From contig NZ_MCUV01000075.1 of assembly GCF_002873395.1 (NCBI RefSeq), positions 1 to 42,464 on the forward strand: a stretch of DNA of 42,464 nt, in the 5' to 3' direction. Under the pieces are notes generated by a model. It saw only the letters and a list, made by a program, of their open reading frames with translations. It did no database searches and was not told the DNA's origin. Shown here in pieces: positions 34,184 through 42,464 of this stretch. How positions within the stretch are numbered: position 1 is the first letter of the stretch; each line of letters starts with the position of its first letter. This DNA comes from Vibrio sp. 10N.286.49.B3. Lineage in GTDB: Bacteria; Pseudomonadota; Gammaproteobacteria; Enterobacterales; Vibrionaceae. Both the position numbers and the translations under genes were made by a program.

Positions 34184-37100
34184 TGGTGACGTTTGTTTCT
34201 CAATGTGAAAAGAACGCCCTCAAAAAGACACGTCGTGTGCTCGATGCATTTGCTAACCGCATTGGTGATAACACGTGGCAAACCCTGATTACTGAAGATG
34301 GCTTACTGACAGTAAAAAAAATGCTGCGCAAAACCGCAAGTCGAAGTACAGCGGTGAGTTGTCACTGGATCCGAAGTCGTTCGCGTAGCCAATTACTGTG
34401 GGTCGTGGGGAATAAAAGTAAATTTAATGGACAGGGTATTGTGCCTGTTAACTATACCGATGGTGATATTGCACAGTTTATAGATAAAGAAAAATGGCAA
34501 AGTTTAGGTTTAATGAAAAATGCAGTTGCTATTGCCGCGTTGTTTCACGACTTTGGTAAGGTAAATGTTTTATTTCAGCAGAAATTGAAAGGCGAAGGTA
34601 AAAATAAATATGAACCAGTAAGGCACGAATGGATATCACTAAGAATTTTTCAAGCATTTGTGGGTCATAAAACTGATGAGCAGTGGCTAGTTGCGTTAAC
34701 CGAAATAGATCAAAGCAATAATGATGAAATTTATCAAGATGGTATTAGCGCTGGTCGAAATAACCCACTATTTGATTTACCACCTTTTGCTCAGTTAGTT
34801 GGTTGGTTAATACTTAGCCATCACAAGTTGCCTTTTGTACCTGGTTGGAAGAAGGCTTTAACTCAAGAAACATCGCCCGCAATTCTTCATAAGAATGGAA
34901 TTAGTCCACTAAACAGTTGGTTTGCCGTGGAGTTACAAGTTTTCTGGAATTCTTATAACTTTAATGACGAAGATAGCCAAAGCTTCTTACATGATAACTG
35001 GACGTTTCATAGTGATGGGTTGCCATATAAAAGCAGAAAATGGCGGTTGAGAGTTATAGAGGCGGCAGATAATGCGTTACAAAATATCAATCAAATATCT
35101 GATAAAAACCTGCTACATGATGAATTGTTTACCAGTCATCTTGCGCGAATGGCATTGATGCTTGCCGATCATCATTATTCGGCACAAAAAGAGACCGCCA
35201 CAGAATGGCGAAGCCCTAATTATCAAGTTTTTGCTAATACAGATAGGGAGACGAAAGCGCTTAAGCAACAGCTTGATGAGCACTTAATTGGTGTCGCAAA
35301 ACATGCGGTAGATATTGTAGGCGCTTTGCCACAATTAAAAAGCAGCTTACAAGCGTTGGAAGAGAATCAATTTTTAAAAAATACCAAAGCTGATGATAAA
35401 TACGTTTGGCAAATCACAGCACAAAAAGTGGCCTTAGAGCTAAGTGAATCCAGTAAGAAGCAAGGCTTTTTTGGTATTAATATGGCATCGACGGGTAGGG
35501 GGAAAACGTTAGCAAATGCCAAAATTATGTATGCCTTGGCGAATAAAGAGCAAGATTGTCGTTTTACCGTTGCGCTGGGTTTAAGAACACTCACCTTACA
35601 AACAGGTCGAGAATATCGTAAGCAATTGGATTTAACTGTAGAGCAATTAGCGATTGCCGTCGGTGGCTCTGCTTCTAAAGCCTTATTTGAAAATGAGCAA
35701 TATAAAAAAACAGCTGAAGAAAGCTTCGGAACAGGCAGTGAGTCGGTTGAAGACTTTTTAGATCCAGAATTATTTGTTGATTATGATTTATCAGGTGTAG
35801 AACACAGTTTATACACTTGGACTGGCGCTAACCCCCGCATTGAAAAACTTGTGCAAGCGCCTGTGTTGGTTTGCACAATTGATCATTTAATTCCAGCGAC
35901 AGATGGCACCAAAGGCGGTAAACAAATCGGCCCGATGTTAAGACTACTTTCCTCTGATTTAGTTATTGATGAACCCGATGATTTCGGCTTAGAAGATTTA
36001 CCTGCATTGTGTCGGTTGGTTTATTGGGCTGGCATGTTAGGTAGCCGAGTTCTACTTTCTACTGCCACCATGCCACCAGATTTAGCTTTTGCTGCTTTTC
36101 AAGCGTATCAAGCAGGTTGGGCTGAATATGCCAAAGTGAATATTTCAGATTGGAACAAAAGTGTTAACTGCGCTTGGTTTGATGAACGCTCAAAGGGTGG
36201 TACTAATAAAGCAGAAGTTCGAGATTTTTCAAGCTTTAAAGAGCAGCACGAGAAGTACGTGAAAAAACGGGCAGAATATTTAAGTTTAGGTGCGGTAAAG
36301 CATAAAGCTGAAATTATCGATAATCTGGCTGTAGCAGGCAATATCTATATCAATTTTGCTCAAACAATTATGCAGGGCGCTCTTGTCTTGCATAAAAATA
36401 ACCACGTAATGCTAGATGATAATAAAATTTCTATTGGTTTAGTGCGCATGGCTAATATTAATCCAATGATTGCAGTCGCTAAAGCGTTATTAAACTCACC
36501 TATACCCGAAGATATTCATATACATTTATGTGTTTACCACAGCCGTTATCCATTGGCCGTACGTTCTAATTTAGAAAGTAAGCTAGATCATATATTGAAT
36601 CGTAAGGAAAACTGGCCGCCTCAAGAGTTACAAAATCGAGTAAAAAAAACAGCTGCCAAAAATCAGATATTTATTGTATTAGCATCACCAGTAGCGGAGG
36701 TCGGTCGTGACCATGATTATGACTGGGCGATCATTGAACCTAGCTCTATGCGTTCGATTATTCAGATAGCTGGACGGGTGTTAAGACATCGTGACCATCT
36801 TCCTGAGCAAGAGAATATTTTACTCATTAACCAAAATATCAAACAGCTTAAAGGTAGTGAACGCTGTTTTAATCAGCCTGGCTTTGAGGTGGAAAACTTA
36901 AAACTCAAACTGAATGAGCATACCTTAAAGGAAATATTGAAAGAGTCACAATATCAACCTATTAATGCGGCAGAGCGAGTGGTTAAAAGCAAGCGAAAAC
37001 CGCTAGACAACTTGGTGGCATTAGAGCATCAAGCATTGCTTGAAAAGCTATTTAAAAACCCTAATTCAGCCAAACTTTGGTGGAAGGAACAAGCACATTG

Positions 37101-37473
37101 GTGTGGGGTATTACAAAACTTACAAGTCTTCAGAAAATCAGCCAAAGATGAAGTTCTGTATTTACTCTACAAGAGCGATGAACTGACATGGGAGTGGAAG
37201 AACGAAGCGTTTTATCCGCCTAAGATGGGGGCGCTATCAGGTTCTGGTATCTCCATTGAAGAAGACCCCGTCATTGTGTCAGCTGAGGGCATTAGTTTTT
37301 GGTTTGATTTAAACCCACTAAGTATATACGCAGAACTAGCAACTGATTTTGATATCAGCGTAGAAGATACCTCTCTACGTTTTGGTGAGTTAAGGCTAGT
37401 TAGCTACAAAAAAAATGACATAAATGAATACAAATATTTTTCTAATTTAGGAATTTACCAAGAGGTGAAATAA
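34180..37473 (+). CDS. cas3: Cas2-3 fusion helicase-nuclease, type I-F
   Basis: A 1097-residue fusion that acts in both adaptation and interference. The N-terminal ~95 residues form the Cas2 domain. The HD nuclease follows: HDFGK with H123 and D124, H149, and H214-H215 in LSHHKLPF. The SF2 helicase has Walker A STGRGKT at 437-443, DEPD at 597-600 in place of DEAH as is usual for I-F, STAT at 627-630, and QIAGRVLRH at 862-870. All catalytic motifs are intact, so it should be active. AGAGAGGA lies before two consecutive ATGs, either of which could start it. Its stop overlaps the csy1 start by one base. Confidence 0.97.
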   Translation: MMVTFVSQCEKNALKKTRRVLDAFANRIGDNTWQTLITEDGLLTVKKMLRKTASRSTAVSCHWIRSRSRSQLLWVVGNKSKFNGQGIVPVNYTDGDIAQFIDKEKWQSLGLMKNAVAIAALFHDFGKVNVLFQQKLKGEGKNKYEPVRHEWISLRIFQAFVGHKTDEQWLVALTEIDQSNNDEIYQDGISAGRNNPLFDLPPFAQLVGWLILSHHKLPFVPGWKKALTQETSPAILHKNGISPLNSWFAVELQVFWNSYNFNDEDSQSFLHDNWTFHSDGLPYKSRKWRLRVIEAADNALQNINQISDKNLLHDELFTSHLARMALMLADHHYSAQKETATEWRSPNYQVFANTDRETKALKQQLDEHLIGVAKHAVDIVGALPQLKSSLQALEENQFLKNTKADDKYVWQITAQKVALELSESSKKQGFFGINMASTGRGKTLANAKIMYALANKEQDCRFTVALGLRTLTLQTGREYRKQLDLTVEQLAIAVGGSASKALFENEQYKKTAEESFGTGSESVEDFLDPELFVDYDLSGVEHSLYTWTGANPRIEKLVQAPVLVCTIDHLIPATDGTKGGKQIGPMLRLLSSDLVIDEPDDFGLEDLPALCRLVYWAGMLGSRVLLSTATMPPDLAFAAFQAYQAGWAEYAKVNISDWNKSVNCAWFDERSKGGTNKAEVRDFSSFKEQHEKYVKKRAEYLSLGAVKHKAEIIDNLAVAGNIYINFAQTIMQGALVLHKNNHVMLDDNKISIGLVRMANINPMIAVAKALLNSPIPEDIHIHLCVYHSRYPLAVRSNLESKLDHILNRKENWPPQELQNRVKKTAAKNQIFIVLASPVAEVGRDHDYDWAIIEPSSMRSIIQIAGRVLRHRDHLPEQENILLINQNIKQLKGSERCFNQPGFEVENLKLKLNEHTLKEILKESQYQPINAAERVVKSKRKPLDNLVALEHQALLEKLFKNPNSAKLWWKEQAHWCGVLQNLQVFRKSAKDEVLYLLYKSDELTWEWKNEAFYPPKMGALSGSGISIEEDPVIVSAEGISFWFDLNPLSIYAELATDFDISVEDTSLRFGELRLVSYKKNDINEYKYFSNLGIYQEVK

Positions 37474-38993
37474 TGGCTGAAAAACAACACTTAACTAGTG
37501 AGTATGATGAGGGCTGGAAAGGCGTTATTATTAAATTTCTCGCTGATAAATATGAGGCTGACTTTGCCAAGTATTTAAAAATATTATTTAAAAAAATTGG
37601 CAATACCTATAAAAAAGAAGATTTTTTTAACAATGAAAATCTGGCCTTTATTTTTGATAATCGGAAAAATAAAAAAAACGATGAGCAAAAAGAAACTGCG
37701 TTTATTTTAGAGCAAATAACTTTGCTGAAAGAGTTTAGTGAAAAGCCAATTTCAATAAATTTTGAAAGCTTACATAACGATATAAACGCTAAAAATCAAT
37801 TTCTCGTCAGCAAGTATGCCCCCGAAACATGGATAACTTGGGCATCGGAAAACGCCAAAAATGTTACTTTTGCAACACATGTGACTAAATTAACGCACTC
37901 TATTATTGATAGCCCTTCACTTTTTAGCGCCACTGAAGCAGCAAAAAATACCCATTTATCTACGGCTAGTTTAGCTAATGTTGCTATTGATGGTGCAGTA
38001 CAAGGGAATCAATATTCACCGATATATCAATTCTTAGAGTTGGAAGTTAGTGGTAAAAAATTAGTCAGTGAATTTGTAAGTTTAGATACAGGTTTACTAG
38101 AAAGCTTTGCCAAAAACCATGAGCAACTGCAGATTTGGAATCAGGGGTTTGCAGCAGCGACAAGCAGAGGAAAACCTCGGGCTCATTTTTTATTGAAGCA
38201 AACATATTTTCCTATAAGTACAGCTAGCCTTAGTATCCACTATCATCTTCTTTGCAATGTGGTTTCTTCATCTAAAGCTCAGGCTTTATTTGAGTTTTCT
38301 CGTCGAAATTCAAAAAATGCTTTTAAAATAAAAAATAGTAATAAGTATTCAGAGGAAACCTATTTCAACTTTCCTAATAGGGCAAGTATTTCCATTACGG
38401 CAAGTAATCACGGTAATGCCTCTCAGTTAAATGGTAAACGAGGCGGTCGCTTAGGTTTATTTTCTTGTCAACCGCCCGTTTGGCATTCACAGCTAAAAGC
38501 CCCTATCTATAAAACAAACTTTTTTTACGAACTATCTAGGAATTATGAAGTAAAAGAAAATATTCAATATTTATCGGATTTTTTAACACGCTTCGAGAAT
38601 TTGCAACTTAGCATTAAAGATCCCAAACGCATGCGTTGGGTTGAACAGTGGATAGAGAACCTAGCTGATGAGGTACTGGTTTACGTGAAAACTATACAAG
38701 CCTTGCCGGTGGGATGGTCTGTTACCGAAGATATTAAGTTAAAGCCTGAGCACCAAGTATTATTAGATTGTTATCGCCAAGATGAAGAATTTATAACGAT
38801 GAAAAATAATAGTGATTGGCAGGCGGTCATTACTCAAGACTTTGCCAGTTGGCTAAATAATCGATTAGCTAAAACCTGCGAAAAATTTACGCCACAAGAT
38901 TCACATAGCAAGTTATGGAAGAAAATATTTAAAGCTAATTTTAGAGAAGAGTTTGATGAAAAAAGATTAACTCAACAGGAGAAAACAGTATGA
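37473..38993 (+). CDS. csy1: Csy1 (Cas8f), PAM-recognising large subunit
   Basis: The large subunit of the type I-F surveillance complex, which reads the PAM and starts DNA unwinding. It has 506 residues, about 70 longer than P. aeruginosa Csy1 (434); the excess appears to be in the N-terminal region before THLSTASLANVAIDGA. Family segments further on are FLELEVSGKKLV, KQTYFPI, HYHLLCNVVSSS, GNASQLNGKRGGRLGLFSCQ and PPVWHSQLKAPI. The gene looks more AT-rich than its neighbours, particularly in the first 300 bases. It starts at TAATG with cas2-3 and overlaps csy2 by ATGA. Confidence 0.93.
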   Translation: MAEKQHLTSEYDEGWKGVIIKFLADKYEADFAKYLKILFKKIGNTYKKEDFFNNENLAFIFDNRKNKKNDEQKETAFILEQITLLKEFSEKPISINFESLHNDINAKNQFLVSKYAPETWITWASENAKNVTFATHVTKLTHSIIDSPSLFSATEAAKNTHLSTASLANVAIDGAVQGNQYSPIYQFLELEVSGKKLVSEFVSLDTGLLESFAKNHEQLQIWNQGFAAATSRGKPRAHFLLKQTYFPISTASLSIHYHLLCNVVSSSKAQALFEFSRRNSKNAFKIKNSNKYSEETYFNFPNRASISITASNHGNASQLNGKRGGRLGLFSCQPPVWHSQLKAPIYKTNFFYELSRNYEVKENIQYLSDFLTRFENLQLSIKDPKRMRWVEQWIENLADEVLVYVKTIQALPVGWSVTEDIKLKPEHQVLLDCYRQDEEFITMKNNSDWQAVITQDFASWLNNRLAKTCEKFTPQDSHSKLWKKIFKANFREEFDEKRLTQQEKTV

Positions 38994-40171
38994 GCCAGTA
39001 CCTGTTAATTGAAAGAATTAAGGTTCAAAACGCTAATGCAGCGTCTGGTTTTACTTGGGGGTTTCCAGCAATAACTCACTTTTTAGGCTTTAGTCATAAT
39101 CTAAATAGAAAGCTTAATTCTAATAGTGACTTAAGTAACTTAGCTCTAAATGGTTGCATGGTTGTAGCTCATGAACAGCATGCCCACTCTTATAAAGATG
39201 GCGCTATCACAAGGTTTTCACAATATAAAACAGCGCAATATTTAAGTTTGAAATTTGACAAAGGGATTCTCAAAGATCCTGCAATTAATGAAGAAGCCAA
39301 AATGAATATGACGGTTTCTTTATTAATACCAGTAGATGGCTACTTAGGTGGTTTACAAGACTTATTGATAGCGTTTATTAAAAACGCATGTCAAATACAG
39401 CGATTGGCTGGTGGAACGGTGTTATCTGTTGCAAATGTAGATATTGTGGATTTAGCGAATGAAGAGCAACTTAAAAGCACTAGAAGAAAGCTACTACCTG
39501 GTTTTATTTTACAAGATAGATCTGACTTTTTATCAGAGCATTTTTCAACTATTAAAGAGAGTAACCCCAAAGCCGAGTTACTAGATGCATGGTTTGACTT
39601 TATTGCATTAAAACAAGTGGCTAGACCTGCCTGTGAATTATTAGATAAGCACTTGGCCAAGCAAGCAGAAAAATCCGCATTGCTTTCAGCGTTGAATGAT
39701 ATTTGGCTTGAGCATAAAAGTCAGCCCTATCAACAAGAAAACCTACCGAATGAGATCATTACTTACTTTTCAGAGCAGCAGGAAAGTATTAACCCGAAAA
39801 CTTTAACACAGTGGCAAAGTTACTTAGAGCCCACTGGAAAAACATCAGCAAATTGGGAATACGTCAAAAAACCACAACAAATGGGTTACTTGGTGCCAAT
39901 AATGACAGGTTATAAAGCCATTACAGATGTTTACGCTGCAGGAGAAATTGACGGTGCTAGAGACTCTGTAACAGATCTGTGTTTTGTCGAAGCCGTACAC
40001 TCTGTTGGCGAATGGCAAAGCGTGCATCGCCTAAAAAAACAAGAACAATGGCAAGCGAGTGTGTGGAACTATGCGACTTATGAAAAAGGTTGGTATTTGT
40101 GTCAGCAAGGCGTAGTAACAGAATTCCAAGAATTAACCAACGAACCAACATCCGATGAAGTTTATTATTAA
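38990..40171 (+). CDS. csy2: Csy2 (Cas5f), crRNA 5'-end subunit
   Basis: The Cas5-like subunit that holds the crRNA 5' handle together with Csy1. It has 393 residues against about 327 in P. aeruginosa, so it carries extra sequence. The N-terminus is diagnostic: YLLIERIKVQNANAASGFTW, then GFPAITHFLGFSHNL. Later segments include VSLLIPVDGYLGG and the C-terminal VCFVEAVHSVGEW-like run (LCFVEAVHSVGEWQSVHRLK). It overlaps csy1 and is followed 18 bases later by csy3, whose ribosome site AAAGGTAAG is in the gap. Confidence 0.94.
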   Translation: MSQYLLIERIKVQNANAASGFTWGFPAITHFLGFSHNLNRKLNSNSDLSNLALNGCMVVAHEQHAHSYKDGAITRFSQYKTAQYLSLKFDKGILKDPAINEEAKMNMTVSLLIPVDGYLGGLQDLLIAFIKNACQIQRLAGGTVLSVANVDIVDLANEEQLKSTRRKLLPGFILQDRSDFLSEHFSTIKESNPKAELLDAWFDFIALKQVARPACELLDKHLAKQAEKSALLSALNDIWLEHKSQPYQQENLPNEIITYFSEQQESINPKTLTQWQSYLEPTGKTSANWEYVKKPQQMGYLVPIMTGYKAITDVYAAGEIDGARDSVTDLCFVEAVHSVGEWQSVHRLKKQEQWQASVWNYATYEKGWYLCQQGVVTEFQELTNEPTSDEVYY

Positions 40172-40189
40172 TTTAAAAAGGTAAGATCT

Positions 40190-41170
40190 ATGACTATCCA
40201 ACTACCAAGTATGTTAGCTTTTGAACGTAAAATTGAAACTTCCGACGCTTTAATGTTCTCAGGCGAGTGGGAAAATATTGCATCTGTTGCAAAATGGCAG
40301 GCTATTCCCATTACCAAAAGACAAAACCGCTCTACTCAAAGTGCACATGGCACAAGTGATGCGGATAAAACCAAGCCTAATCCCGTATCATCAGATAGTG
40401 ATGATGCTAACCTACCGCTGAAACATAACACATTAAAAGTAAGCTTTAGTTTGCGAGTAGTAGGTAATCTAGGTGTTCCTTTTGGCTGTAACTCACCTGC
40501 TTTTAGTGATGCAATTAAAGCTAAAACAACGGATTTTAAAGAAAGTGAAGGGATTGATACCTTAGCTTATCGTTATGCTTACAACTTAGCCAATGGGCGT
40601 TTTTTATGGCGTAACCGTGTTGGTGCTGAAGAAATAATGATTATTGTCAAAGCAGGGGACAGTAGCTTTAAATTTAATGCTTATGACTTTTCTTTAAATG
40701 AGTTTGAAAAATCTAGTGGTAATGTAGAGTTGCAACAGTTAGCAACGATCATTGCTAAGGGTTTGCAAGGTGATCAACAAAGCTTTGTGCTGGTTGAAAT
40801 TAATGCCTTTGTGAAATTAGGCAATCAACAACACGTGTTCCCTTCACAAGAAATGAACATGGGTGAAAAAGGCAAGGTATTATTTAAACTTGAAGGCTGC
40901 GCTGCTATTCATAATGTAAAAATAGGTAATGCGGTTCGCACTATTGATACTTGGTATAATCGATACGAAGAACAGGGCCAGCCTATCGCGATTGAGCCCT
41001 TCGGTGCGGTTACCCAAATAGGTGATGCTTTTCGTAAAAATAAAAAAGAAGGTGACTTATATTCATTAATGGTGGATTGGGTAAATGATGGCGAATTACT
41101 CCCAGAGCAACAAGCATATGTTACCGCTAATTTAATTCGTGGTGGTGTATTTAGTAAGTCATCTAAGTAA
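40190..41170 (+). CDS. csy3: Csy3 (Cas7f), crRNA backbone subunit
   Basis: The Cas7-like backbone, expected in six copies along the crRNA spacer. It has 326 residues. It aligns well with P. aeruginosa Csy3: LAFERKIETSDALMFSGEW, LKVSFSLRVVGNLGVPFGCN, ANGRFLWRNRVGAE, VFPSQEM, AIHNVKIGNAVRTIDTWY, and the C-terminal VTANLIRGGVFSKS. A polar, Asp/Ser-rich stretch at about 55-80 is a probable flexible loop in a variable region. It is separated by 18 bases from csy2 and from cas6f. Confidence 0.96.
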   Translation: MTIQLPSMLAFERKIETSDALMFSGEWENIASVAKWQAIPITKRQNRSTQSAHGTSDADKTKPNPVSSDSDDANLPLKHNTLKVSFSLRVVGNLGVPFGCNSPAFSDAIKAKTTDFKESEGIDTLAYRYAYNLANGRFLWRNRVGAEEIMIIVKAGDSSFKFNAYDFSLNEFEKSSGNVELQQLATIIAKGLQGDQQSFVLVEINAFVKLGNQQHVFPSQEMNMGEKGKVLFKLEGCAAIHNVKIGNAVRTIDTWYNRYEEQGQPIAIEPFGAVTQIGDAFRKNKKEGDLYSLMVDWVNDGELLPEQQAYVTANLIRGGVFSKSSK

Positions 41171-41188
41171 AAGAAGCGAGAGGTGCCT

Positions 41189-41836
41189 ATGAACTATTAT
41201 CTCGACATAACCCTTTTACCAGATTCGGACGTCAATCTCGGCTTTCTTTGGCAAAAGGTTTATCAACAAGTACATATTGCATTAGTTGATAATAAAGTAG
41301 ATAAAAACGAGTCAGTGATTGCAGTGAGTTTTCCTCGCTATGCAGAGCAAGCATTTCCGTTAGGTGATCAATTGAGGTTACTCGCTAATGAAGAGTCTCA
41401 ACTCACTAAATTAAATATCGCCAAATGGCTAAACCGTCTTGAAGATTACACGCATATTAAGTCGATAAAACCTGTACCTGAAAATGTATCGCATGTTTGT
41501 TTCATTCGACAGCAAGTTAAAGGCTTAATCGGTGTTGAGAAGAAGATGCAAGCTAAGGCTGAATACTTATCTAGTAAATTTGATAAACCGATTAATGAAT
41601 GTTTGAAGTCACTGGAAAAAAGCAAGCCTAAAGCAAATAGAGATGAAGCCAAATTACCTTTTATTTGGTTAGAAAGCCAAGAAACTAAACAGCGTAATTT
41701 AGGTGGAAGTCAAAAGTTTCCATTATTTATTAAAAGAGTTGAAGTTGTAGATCGGCAGGTGGGTGTATTTAATTGTTACGGTTTGAGTGCAAACGATAAC
41801 AAAGCAGGACTGTTTGCAAGTATTCCCCAGTTTTAA
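41189..41836 (+). CDS. cas6f: Cas6f (Csy4) crRNA-processing endoribonuclease
   Basis: Cuts the CRISPR transcript at the base of each repeat hairpin and stays on the crRNA 3' end. The start is the ATG at 41189, with GAGAGG about five bases upstream; an in-frame GTG at 41183 overlaps that site. This gives 215 residues and puts the catalytic histidine at H29, exactly as in P. aeruginosa Csy4. The catalytic serine is probably S163 in LESQETKQ (S148 in P. aeruginosa). FNCYGLS near the end is conserved. The helix expected to bind the RNA stem groove is rich in lysine rather than arginine. The last cas gene, 129 bases before the array. Confidence 0.95.
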   Translation: MNYYLDITLLPDSDVNLGFLWQKVYQQVHIALVDNKVDKNESVIAVSFPRYAEQAFPLGDQLRLLANEESQLTKLNIAKWLNRLEDYTHIKSIKPVPENVSHVCFIRQQVKGLIGVEKKMQAKAEYLSSKFDKPINECLKSLEKSKPKANRDEAKLPFIWLESQETKQRNLGGSQKFPLFIKRVEVVDRQVGVFNCYGLSANDNKAGLFASIPQF

Positions 41837-41965
41837 CCTTTAATTTTGCTCTTTAACAAATCAAAAAATAAAACAATAGGTTACGACAGTGCTAGAAAGT
41901 TTGGTAAAAAGGGCTAATTTTACCTAGCTATCTGTTGTAACTTATTTTTTGCTTGTTATTCTAGT
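41837..41965 (+). promoter_or_regulatory. CRISPR leader
   Basis: An AT-rich, non-coding 129 bases between cas6f and the first repeat, in the position of the leader. AATCAAAAAATAA at 41859-41871 matches the IHF consensus WATCAANNNNTTR with one mismatch; IHF is needed for leader-end integration in I-F systems. TTGTAA (41935-41940) and TATTCT (41957-41962), 16 bases apart, are a weak promoter candidate, but it would start transcription inside the first repeat, so the true array promoter may lie further upstream. Confidence 0.75.
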
Positions 41966-42464
41966 GTTCTCTGCCACATAGGCAGCTTAGAAATGTAAGA
42001 TCGCGTCGTGACTTCACCTGTGACCGTTCTCTGCCACATAGGCAGCTTAGAAAACCTTGTGTCTTACCCCAAGCTGTTGCTAAGGGTTCTCTGCCACATA
42101 GGCAGCTTAGAAATCATGGCTTGCTGAAAATTCAGAATACTTTCAGTTCTCTGCCACATAGGCAGCTTAGAAACCCTGGTGCAGGATTACCTAGAGGCGT
42201 GATCAGTTCTCTGCCACATAGGCAGCTTAGAAATCGATGGCTTTTTTGTAGGCGTCAGGATCTACGTTCTCTGCCACATAGGCAGCTTAGAAATTTTTCG
42301 CCCTAATTTCAAATGTATAACCATAGTTCTCTGCCACATAGGCAGCTTAGAAAATTCCGTAATGCTCGTGCAATTTAAGGGAAGGGTTCTCTGCCACATA
42401 GGCAGCTTAGAAAAAGTTCACAGAGTGGCAAAGCGGGCGTTTTTGGTTCTCTGCCACATAGGCA
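41966..42464 (+). CRISPR. type I-F CRISPR array, cut by the window edge
   Basis: Eight complete 28-base repeats begin at 41966, 42026, 42086, 42146, 42206, 42266, 42326 and 42386; a ninth begins at 42446 and is cut after 19 bases. All complete copies are identical. All eight spacers are 32 bases, giving an exact 60-base period. Each repeat starts GTTCT, has a CTGCC / ACATA / GGCAG stem-loop at positions 6-20, and ends CTTAGAAA, the I-F 8-base 3' segment retained as the crRNA 5' handle. The array reads in the same direction as the cas operon, so the newest spacers should be at the left. No spacer could be assigned to a source. Confidence 0.99.

Noticed and set aside
42121..42306. A 61-codon frame with repeated SSLPHRQLRN units
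   Set aside because: It reads across CRISPR repeats and spacers; the protein repeat is only the translated DNA repeat, and the 60-base period keeps frame.
33206..42464. A transposon-associated (I-F3) or minimal (I-F2) CRISPR variant
   Set aside because: cas1, a full cas2-3 with nuclease and helicase, and separate csy1 and csy2 are present, and no tniQ or tns-like gene is seen, so it is the standard I-F1 layout.

Overview
The window looks like a Vibrionaceae chromosome (Vibrio, Photobacterium or a close relative). The evidence is AT-rich DNA, a Vibrio-style tonB-exbB-exbD-hutBCD / hutWXZ haem cluster, ravA-viaA, a clcA-type exchanger and a family 7 alginate lyase. No rRNA, tRNA, insertion sequence or prophage was seen. 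The species cannot be fixed from the sequence alone.

Layout. (1) 1-4154: a tal-tkt pair on the minus strand (tkt runs off the left edge), divergent from a SorC-family sugar-responsive regulator; the 458-base gap between them carries two inverted-repeat pairs that could be operators. (2) 4205-7083: moeA-moeB (molybdenum cofactor) divergent from folE (GTP cyclohydrolase I). (3) 7140-9655: a TDT-family transporter and a ClcA H+/Cl- exchanger. (4) 9656-11124: a short non-coding stretch with a strong plus-strand terminator, then a secreted PL7 alginate lyase. (5) 11395-16438: yeiR-type zinc GTPase, a Nudix hydrolase, and ravA-viaA. (6) 16458-20886: a minus-strand thiamin salvage operon, thiD-thiZ-thiX-thiY-tenA, led by a clear TPP riboswitch; arfB (ribosome rescue) lies upstream. 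(7) 21590-30964: the haem/iron block. tonB-exbB-exbD-hutB-hutC-hutD runs leftward and hutW-hutX-hutZ runs rightward from a shared region with a Fur-like palindrome; the receptor gene hutA follows hutZ. (8) 31078-32986: a membrane-anchored FKBP, a DsbA-like lipoprotein and an OmpA-like lipoprotein. (9) 33206-42464: a complete type I-F CRISPR-Cas locus, cas1, cas2-3 fusion, csy1, csy2, csy3, cas6f (csy4), followed directly by a CRISPR array of 28-base repeats and 32-base spacers that runs off the right edge.

How the parts work together. HutA takes haem across the outer membrane using energy from TonB-ExbB-ExbD; HutB-HutC-HutD carry it across the inner membrane; HutW, HutX and HutZ handle and break it down in the cytoplasm. 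In the thiamin operon, ThiY-ThiX-ThiZ import a pyrimidine precursor, TenA processes thiamin breakdown products, and ThiD phosphorylates hydroxymethylpyrimidine, with expression under TPP control. In the CRISPR locus, Cas6f cuts the repeat hairpin, Csy1-4 form the surveillance complex, Cas2-3 degrades targets, and Cas1 with Cas2-3 adds spacers.

I found no system that I can call wholly undescribed. The best candidates for follow-up are the I-F locus itself (long Csy1/Csy2, variant repeat, unread spacers), a possible small RNA near 9935-10027, the paired operators beside the SorC regulator, and a UUCG-capped hairpin between hutZ and hutA.
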